Below, in pieces: positions 1 through 4,875 of a stretch of DNA of 6,626 bases. Below the pieces are notes generated by a model, which did no database searches, was not told where the DNA came from, and saw only the letters and a program-made list of their open reading frames with translations. Source of the DNA: Candidatus Parcubacteria bacterium (GTDB lineage Bacteria > Patescibacteriota > Patescibacteriia > JAACEG01); assembly GCA_023142625.1 (NCBI GenBank), contig JAGLJD010000164.1, forward strand, positions 1 through 6,626, written 5' to 3'. The position numbers were made by a program, and so were the translations under genes. Every line of letters begins with the position of its first letter. Positions within the stretch are counted from its first letter, which is position 1.

Positions 1-1103
1 TTATTTTTTCTAAAAATTCAGAGATTATTTCCGCTCAAGACGGCGCTGATATTGTTTTAACAATTGATCGCGCGGTTCAGTTTAAGGTCTGTGAGGAATT
101 AAAAAAATCCATTGAGCAGCATAGCGCTGACAGCGGGTCGGTTATAGTGATTAATCCTAGCAGCGGGGCTGTAATTGCCATGTGCAATGTTCCTTTTTAC
201 GATGCTAATTTTTATAATAAAGCTGACATAGATCTTTTTAATAACCCAATAATTTCCAGCCAATATGAGCCAGGCTCAATTTTTAAAGCGATTACAATGG
301 CTGCAGGATTAGATAGCGGCGTTGTTAATCCTGATACTGTTTACAACGATGAGGGATGCGTTAAGATAGGGGTGGAGACAATCTGCAACTCTGATCTGAA
401 AGCGCACGGGCGTCAGACTATGTCTAATGTTTTAGAAGGATCGTTAAATACAGGGGTGATTTTTGTGGCAAGAAAGGCTGGCAGGGATATATTTAGAAAG
501 CAGGTGGAAGACTTTGGTTTTGGAAATCCGACAGGAATAGAATTAAGTTCAGAGGCGGGCGGAAATATTAGCGCTTTGAATAAAAAAAAGGAGATTTATA
601 TGGCGACCGCTTCGTTTGGACAAGGGGTTTCCGTAACATCCTTGCAAATGGTCAGCGCTTTTGCCGCCATAGCTAATAACGGCAAATTGATGAAGCCTTA
701 TTTAGTTAAGAGCATAATAGGCAGCGATGGGTCGGAAAAAGAGACTAAGCCAGTTGAAGTCAGGCAAGTTATTTCTAAAAAAACCGCGATTTTGCTGTCA
801 GCAATGCTTGTTTCAGTGGTTGAAAAGGGACACGGAAAGCGTGCTGGGGTTGAAGGATATTATGTCGCTGGAAAGACTGGCACGGCGCAGGTGCCGAAAA
901 AATTCGGAAAAGGTTACGAGGAAGATCAAACTATCGGGCTGTTTGCCGGATTTGCGCCAGTTGATAATCCGCGATTTGCCATGCTGGTTAAAATTGACAA
1001 TCCGAAAGATGTAATCTGGGCAGAGAGCACGGCGGCGCCGCTATTCGGCAGATTAGCGAAATTTATTTTAGACTATTATCAAGTAGAGCCGAACGCGTTG
1101 TGA
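1..1103 (+). CDS. ftsI: Class B penicillin-binding protein (FtsI/PBP3-like transpeptidase), C-terminal part, 5' end outside window
   Basis: This is a D,D-transpeptidase that cross-links peptidoglycan at the outer face of the membrane, probably in the division septum. The reading frame is open from base 3 to the TGA at 1101-1103 (366 codons) with no start in view, so the N-terminal membrane anchor and dimerisation domain lie upstream. GTG at 147 is an internal Val, because the frame upstream already encodes typical family sequence (DIVLTIDRAVQ at about 48-80). All three active-site motifs are present: SIFK with the nucleophile Ser at 276-278 (context EPGSIFK), SLN at 441-449, and KTGT at 873-884. 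The segments ATASFGQGVSVTSLQMVSAF and GFAPVDNPRFAMLVKIDNPK are typical of FtsI/SpoVD proteins rather than elongation PBP2 (MrdA), so I favour ftsI, but the missing N-terminus leaves this open. Two Cys residues (357-359 and 384-386) sit close together in the extracytoplasmic domain. No clear rho-independent terminator follows the stop. Confidence 0.93.
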   Translation, partial: IFSKNSEIISAQDGADIVLTIDRAVQFKVCEELKKSIEQHSADSGSVIVINPSSGAVIAMCNVPFYDANFYNKADIDLFNNPIISSQYEPGSIFKAITMAAGLDSGVVNPDTVYNDEGCVKIGVETICNSDLKAHGRQTMSNVLEGSLNTGVIFVARKAGRDIFRKQVEDFGFGNPTGIELSSEAGGNISALNKKKEIYMATASFGQGVSVTSLQMVSAFAAIANNGKLMKPYLVKSIIGSDGSEKETKPVEVRQVISKKTAILLSAMLVSVVEKGHGKRAGVEGYYVAGKTGTAQVPKKFGKGYEEDQTIGLFAGFAPVDNPRFAMLVKIDNPKDVIWAESTAAPLFGRLAKFILDYYQVEPNAL

Positions 1104-1133
1104 TTATCTTAAATTACAAATGAATAAATCCCC

Positions 1134-1209
1134 ATTGTCTTTGCGAGGAGCCGAACGACCCCGCTGCTCGCGAGCGGCGGGGGAAGGGAGAGCGACGAAA
1201 GCAATCTCA
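1134..1209. repeat. GC-rich palindromic dispersed-type repeat
   Basis: This non-coding GC-rich island sits in an AT-rich spacer. It starts with ATTGTCTTTGCGAGGAGC and ends with GCGACGAAAGCAATCTCATT. The centre (1159-1182) is a near-perfect palindrome with 12-bp arms and a single G-T pair, CCCCGCTGCTCG/CGAGCGGCGGGG. The outer edges are loosely inverted: TTGC at 1141-1144 against GCAA at 1201-1204. The words TTGCGAGGAGC and GACGAA(A)GCAATCTC match, from memory, a short repeat family scattered between genes in many environmental bacteria, so I read this as one copy of a REP- or MITE-like element, with the central palindrome as an insert or variant core. No T-run follows the stem on either strand, so it is a poor rho-independent terminator. 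Confidence 0.6.
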
Positions 1210-1330
1210 TTACTTAGCGGAAAGAACTGTAATTAAATTATTATTAAAACTAAACGCGACGCGATAGGTTGCGTATAAATTATTTGGGTAGTATTATTAA
1301 ATCATCATTGGTTTTATAGTCCAATTTTTT

Positions 1331-1421
1331 TCGTTGGTTCCATGGTCCTTTTTCTATCGTTGGTTCCATAATTCCACAGCCTCGTTTCACTATCGCTCAA
1401 CTTCGGACTATGGAACCAACG
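1331..1421. repeat. Direct/inverted repeat cluster, three copies of a 13-bp word
   Basis: TCGTTGGTTCCAT occurs at 1331-1343 and again at 1357-1369, 26 bp apart. The inverse complement TATGGAACCAACG stands at 1409-1421 and pairs perfectly with CGTTGGTTCCATA at 1358-1370. The inverted pair would form a 13-bp stem around a 38-nt loop (1371-1408); the first direct copy could compete for the same 3' arm. No open reading frame of note crosses the region and no T-run follows the stem, so it is not an obvious terminator. It could be a small non-autonomous element, a binding-site array or an RNA structure; nothing in the sequence decides between these. Confidence 0.55.
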
Positions 1422-1440
1422 GATTGAACATTAAAATTGC

Positions 1441-1480
1441 AAAAGAAAAACGGGAAACTTTAAATTTAAAAAGTTCCCCG
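1441..1480 (-). terminator. Rho-independent terminator of the minus-strand small gene
   Basis: Read on the minus strand, CGGGGAACTT (1480-1471) pairs with AAGTTTCCCG (1460-1451), ten positions with one mismatch, around an AT-rich loop (1470-1461). The tract TTTTTCTTTT follows at once (1450-1441). This is a classic intrinsic terminator starting about 18 nt after the stop codon of the 1499-1804 gene. On the plus strand no T-run follows, so it works in one direction only. Confidence 0.8.
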
Positions 1481-1498
1481 CTCTTTGAAAAAGGATTA

Positions 1499-1804
1499 TT
1501 ATTTTAAATAAACGCCGTCCTTTTCACTTGTTCTTAAAAAATTCCCCCAAGAATCTCCTTGTGTTAGGGTATCTATTGAATAGATTCTCTCTCCACTTAA
1601 AAATAAATTTATCATGGAGTAACCAGCTTCGTCGGTCTCTAAAATCATCCAATTGCGATACTTCCAGTTCTGTGGAAGTGAATCGACTTTAATCAAATCG
1701 GCTTTTATAAAAATGGGGCCATTTTGATATTTTTTTTGCCCCATATTATAAGACACTACTGCTATCACTACCAACAATAAAAAAACCCCAATAAATTTTT
1801 TCAT
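1499..1804 (-). CDS. Small membrane-anchored or exported protein, function unknown
   Basis: I do not recognise this 101-residue protein. The start at 1804-1802 is chosen because a strong Shine-Dalgarno sequence (AGGGGGTG) lies just upstream and because the resulting N-terminus (MKKFIGVFLLLVVIAVVSY) is a typical signal anchor: two Lys, then about 16 hydrophobic residues at 4-19. An in-frame upstream ATG (1858-1856) would add 18 residues (MFNNRLNFF...) and place the ribosome-binding site inside the gene, so I reject it. There is no lipobox Cys, so it is more likely a membrane-tethered or secreted protein than a lipoprotein. The rest (residues 25-101) is soluble, rich in Trp, Tyr and alternating hydrophobic residues, and probably beta-rich (for example NWKYRNWMILETDEAGYSMI). 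It points away from both flanking penicillin-binding protein genes and has its own promoter and terminator, so it is a single-gene unit. A role at the cell envelope is only a guess from the signal anchor. Confidence 0.8.
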   Translation of the reverse strand: MKKFIGVFLLLVVIAVVSYNMGQKKYQNGPIFIKADLIKVDSLPQNWKYRNWMILETDEAGYSMINLFLSGERIYSIDTLTQGDSWGNFLRTSEKDGVYLK

Positions 1805-1807
1805 TTT

Positions 1808-1815
1808 CACCCCCT
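1808..1815 (-). promoter_or_regulatory. Ribosome-binding site fixing the start of the minus-strand gene
   Basis: On the minus strand AGGGGGTG is preceded by a run of A and followed by AAA and then the ATG at 1804. It matches the anti-Shine-Dalgarno complement AGGAGGTG with one change, with about 5 nt between the AGGGGG core and the start. It is the clearest Shine-Dalgarno sequence in the window and decides in favour of the shorter 101-residue protein. Confidence 0.8.
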
Positions 1816-1870
1816 TTTTAAAAAAAGTTATAAAAAAATTTAACCGATTATTAAACATTTTTAATAAATC

Positions 1871-1898
1871 AATTTATCACAAATTTAAAATATGTCAA
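1871..1898 (-). promoter_or_regulatory. Sigma-70-type promoter for the minus-strand small gene
   Basis: The minus strand carries a perfect -35 box TTGACA (1898-1893), then 16 bp, then TAAATT (1876-1871), which matches the -10 consensus at four of six positions. A TG lies three bases upstream of an overlapping alternative, GATAAA. Transcription would start near 1864, leaving a leader of about 60 nt before the ATG at 1804. This also fits the shorter gene start. Confidence 0.55.
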
Positions 1899-1921
1899 GG
1901 CAAAACAATTTCGTGTTTTTA

Positions 1922-1949
1922 TTGACAGTTAAAATTTTATCATTAAAAA
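1922..1949 (+). promoter_or_regulatory. Candidate promoter for the class A penicillin-binding protein gene
   Basis: The plus strand carries a perfect TTGACA (1922-1927), a 16-bp AT-rich spacer and TAAAAA (1944-1949; four of six matches to the -10 box). It is back-to-back with the minus-strand promoter, 23 bp between the two -35 boxes. The expected transcription start is about 1955-1957, at or just after the first base of the ATG at 1953. That implies either a leaderless message or a later start codon (see the gene entry). The weak -10 box lowers confidence. Confidence 0.4.
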
Positions 1950-1952
1950 ATT

Positions 1953-4859
1953 ATGCCTATATTACAACTTCGCAGGAAAAAACCGAACAATAGCAGGATT
2001 ATTGTGCCGCGGCGCATCGGTTCTTATAAAAAAAGAAGTTTATGGAGCAGCGGAAGCAGTTGGAACAGAAAAAGCAAAAAGCCGCTTAAAAAAATATTTT
2101 TATGGGCAGTTTCACTTTTTCTGCTTTTCGCGTTTTTTGGAACTATCGCGCTGGGAGGCGCGATGCTTTGGTTTTCAAAAGATCTGCCCGATCCTGATAA
2201 ACTGATAGAAAGAAATCTGCCTCTGGCAACAAAAATTTACGATCGCTCCGGGGAGAGCCTGCTTTATGAAATTCACGGAGAACAGAACAGGACATTTATT
2301 CCATTTGAAAAAATTCCGAATTACGCAATCCATGCGACTATCGCCATGGAAGACAAGACTTTTTTTCAGCACAAAGGATTTTCTTTGTGGGGAATTTTCC
2401 GCGGGGTGATTATATCTAAATTAAAAGGCGGCAGGACGCAGGGCGGTTCAACAATTACGCAGCAATTTATCAAGAACGCTATTCTTAGCAACGAGCGGAC
2501 GATTCAGAGAAAAATCAAAGAGCTGATTTTAGCGTGGCGGATTGAAAAAAAATTCAGCAAGAACGAAATTCTGCAGCTCTATTTTAATGAAATTCCTTAC
2601 GGATCAACCGCTTACGGCATAGAGGCCGCGAGCAATCTTTATTTTGGAAAATCCGCCAGCGATATTAATATCGCGGAATCCGCGATTTTAGCTGCTCTGC
2701 CAAAAGCGCCGACATATTATTCGCCATACGGGTCGCATAAAGACAAGTTGATAAACCGCCAGCACTATATTTTAAAATTGATGAAAGATCAAGGATACAT
2801 TGACGAGCAGGAATATGAGGATGCTTTAAACGAAGAGCTGATTTTTACGAAACGATACGAGAATATAAAAGCGCCTCATTTTGTAATGTATATTAAAGAA
2901 ATTTTAACATTGAAATACGGCGAAAAAATGGTGGAGCAGGGCGGTTTGAAAGTCATCACAACTTTGGATTTATACAAACAGGAAAAAGCCGAAGAAGCAA
3001 TCGCTGAATTTGCTGAAACAAACGAAGAAAAGCATAACGCGAAAAATGCGGCTCTGGTCGCGATTGACGCGAAAACAGGGCAGATTTTAAGCATGGTCGG
3101 CTCGCGCGATTATTTTGATTTAGAGAATGACGGAAATGTCAATGTGGCGATCCGCCTGCGGCAGCCCGGCTCATCGCTCAAGCCGCTCGTCTATGCTCTT
3201 TCTTTTGAGGTTGGATATACGCCAGACACTATCCTTTATGACGCAAAAACAGATTTTGGCGTCTACGGAGCTGAAAAATACTCGCCTAATAATTATGACA
3301 ATAAATTCCGCGGTCCGGTCACTATTAGAAAATCGCTGGCGGGATCGCTGAATATTCCAGCTGTTAAAACTTTGTATTTAACAGGCATTGACAAAGTTAT
3401 TGATCAGGCGAAAGAGCTCGGTTATACAACTTTGGACGACAAGAGCCGCTTCGGACTTTCGCTTGTTTTAGGCGGCGGTGAAGTAAAATTGCTGGAGCAT
3501 ACTGGAGCTTACGCGGCTTTTGCCCGCGACGGAATTTATCATCCGATTACGGGGATTTTAAGGGTAAAAGACTCCAAAGGCGAGTTCATTGAAGAATATA
3601 AAGAAAAAGAAAAGCGGGTAATCAGCGCCCAGGCAGTACGCCTTCTTAATAGCATACTTTCTGACAACAGCGCTCGCGCCTACGCTTTCGGGGAGAACAA
3701 CCTTTTGAATTTAGGCGATCGCCCGGTTTGCGCTAAAACTGGAACGACTAATGATTATAAAGACGCTTGGACAATCGGTTATACGCCTTCTTTGGCTGTC
3801 GGGGTTTGGGGCGGAAATAATAGCGGAGAAGAGATGAAGCGCGGAGCTGGCGGTTCAAAAGTCGCCGCGCCGATCTGGCATAAATTTATGGAATCTGTTT
3901 TGGGCAAAGCAGGTGAGGGAGAGCCGATTGAGCAATTCATTAAGCCGGACGAAATTAAAACAGACAAGCCAGTTTTAATCGGAGTTGAAGCAGAGGAGGA
4001 AATATTAAAAATTGATAAATTTTCCCAAAAATTAGCGACAGAATGGACGCCGGAAGAAGCCATTGAAGAAAAGACTTTTAAGCAGTTTCATTCCATTTTG
4101 CATTATGTGGATAAAAATAATCCGCAAGGTGAAAATCCAGATAATCCCGCAAGCGATTCGCAATATAAAAAATGGGAGGAGGCAATTGTTGGATGGGTGA
4201 AAACCGCGAATGATTCAGAAATAGAAATAGAATCTCCGCCGACAGAATATGACGATATTCATATTCCTGAAAATAAGCCGAGCATAGCGATTCTGAATTT
4301 AATAGACAATCAGGAAGTTAAAAACGACGAACTGTTTATTAATATTGAAGCTTCCGCGCCGCGAGGATTAAGCAGAGTAGATTATTTTATAGACGGAACA
4401 TTGATAGACAGCATTACTGGCGCGCCTTATGATCTGTATTGGGCGATTGAAGATGTTGTCAATACAAATCATATTTTGCGCGCGATAGCGTATGATGATG
4501 TTTTAAACAGCGCTGAAGTTTCTTTAAAATTGAATTTTAATATTATTGACGAGCCGCTAAGCGTTGTTTGGATAAGACCTGCTAATAATCAGAAATTTTC
4601 TAAAAGCGATTTTCCAATAAATGTTTCAGTGGCTTTGTCGCGCGTCAAGCGGCTGAAAAAAATAGATTTTTTTATTAAAGAGGCTTCTTCTTCTGATGCT
4701 AAATTGCTGTCTTCAGCGATTAAGCCGCAAGAAAAAAATATTTCATTTACTATAAGCGATTTTCCAAGCAAGAAAGGGTTTTACAAAATATATTTAACCG
4801 CTATTGACATTAACGACAAGCAAACAACCGACAGCGGCGTGTTGATTAAGATTAAATAA
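1953..4859 (+). CDS. Class A (bifunctional) penicillin-binding protein, PBP1A family, with C-terminal Ig-like repeats
   Basis: This enzyme polymerises lipid II into glycan strands and cross-links the stem peptides outside the membrane. It has 968 residues. A basic cytoplasmic tail (1-47) is followed by one membrane helix (about 48-73). The glycosyltransferase 51 domain (about 90-270) has EDKTFFQHKG with catalytic Glu133, GGSTITQQFIKN at 164-175, and the RKIKE...KNEILQLYFNEIPYG block at 186-217. The transpeptidase (about 365-645) has SSLK with nucleophile Ser407, SLN at 465-467 and KTGT at 595-598. An acidic linker (about 650-770) includes HSILHYVDKNNP at 713-724, which I associate with Patescibacteria. 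Two Ig-like repeats follow, about 775-862 (VDYFIDGTLIDS, then APYDLYW) and 868-966, resembling bacterial Ig families such as Big_7; they may bind wall polymers. The ATG at 1953 has no Shine-Dalgarno sequence. GTG at 2004, codon 18, has AGGA at 1995-1998 and is an alternative start that would lose only part of the basic tail. No terminator is visible after the TAA. Confidence 0.95.
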   Translation: MPILQLRRKKPNNSRIIVPRRIGSYKKRSLWSSGSSWNRKSKKPLKKIFLWAVSLFLLFAFFGTIALGGAMLWFSKDLPDPDKLIERNLPLATKIYDRSGESLLYEIHGEQNRTFIPFEKIPNYAIHATIAMEDKTFFQHKGFSLWGIFRGVIISKLKGGRTQGGSTITQQFIKNAILSNERTIQRKIKELILAWRIEKKFSKNEILQLYFNEIPYGSTAYGIEAASNLYFGKSASDINIAESAILAALPKAPTYYSPYGSHKDKLINRQHYILKLMKDQGYIDEQEYEDALNEELIFTKRYENIKAPHFVMYIKEILTLKYGEKMVEQGGLKVITTLDLYKQEKAEEAIAEFAETNEEKHNAKNAALVAIDAKTGQILSMVGSRDYFDLENDGNVNVAIRLRQPGSSLKPLVYALSFEVGYTPDTILYDAKTDFGVYGAEKYSPNNYDNKFRGPVTIRKSLAGSLNIPAVKTLYLTGIDKVIDQAKELGYTTLDDKSRFGLSLVLGGGEVKLLEHTGAYAAFARDGIYHPITGILRVKDSKGEFIEEYKEKEKRVISAQAVRLLNSILSDNSARAYAFGENNLLNLGDRPVCAKTGTTNDYKDAWTIGYTPSLAVGVWGGNNSGEEMKRGAGGSKVAAPIWHKFMESVLGKAGEGEPIEQFIKPDEIKTDKPVLIGVEAEEEILKIDKFSQKLATEWTPEEAIEEKTFKQFHSILHYVDKNNPQGENPDNPASDSQYKKWEEAIVGWVKTANDSEIEIESPPTEYDDIHIPENKPSIAILNLIDNQEVKNDELFINIEASAPRGLSRVDYFIDGTLIDSITGAPYDLYWAIEDVVNTNHILRAIAYDDVLNSAEVSLKLNFNIIDEPLSVVWIRPANNQKFSKSDFPINVSVALSRVKRLKKIDFFIKEASSSDAKLLSSAIKPQEKNISFTISDFPSKKGFYKIYLTAIDINDKQTTDSGVLIKIK

Positions 4860-4875
4860 TTTTTTTAAAGCAATT

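Noticed and set aside
147..149. GTG as the true start of the class B penicillin-binding protein
   Set aside because: The same frame is open upstream to the window edge and encodes family-typical sequence (DIVLTIDRAVQ), so it is an internal Val.
1159..1182. GC-rich hairpin as a rho-independent terminator of the ftsI-like gene
   Set aside because: The stem is strong but no T-run follows on either strand; it fits better as the core of a dispersed palindromic repeat.
1307..1331. ATTGG/CCAAT inverted repeat followed by a T-run, possible plus-strand terminator for the ftsI-like gene
   Set aside because: The stem is only 5 bp, AT-rich, with a 9-nt loop, and lies more than 200 nt after the stop codon; too weak to call.
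1104..1498. CRISPR array or tRNA in the intergenic region
   Set aside because: The repeats are too few (three 13-bp words, one inverted) and too unevenly spaced for a CRISPR array, and no cloverleaf with a TTCRA arm is visible.
1805..1858. Longer N-terminus (18 extra residues) for the minus-strand small protein
   Set aside because: The ribosome-binding site and the typical signal-anchor start MKKF both favour the ATG at 1804; the extension would put the Shine-Dalgarno sequence inside the gene.
3779..4063. Minus-strand open frame inside the class A penicillin-binding protein gene, and similar frames at 2175-2372, 2876-3094 and 4589-4771
   Set aside because: They lie antisense within a gene whose domains and motifs are unmistakable, lack ribosome-binding sites and show no recognisable protein features.
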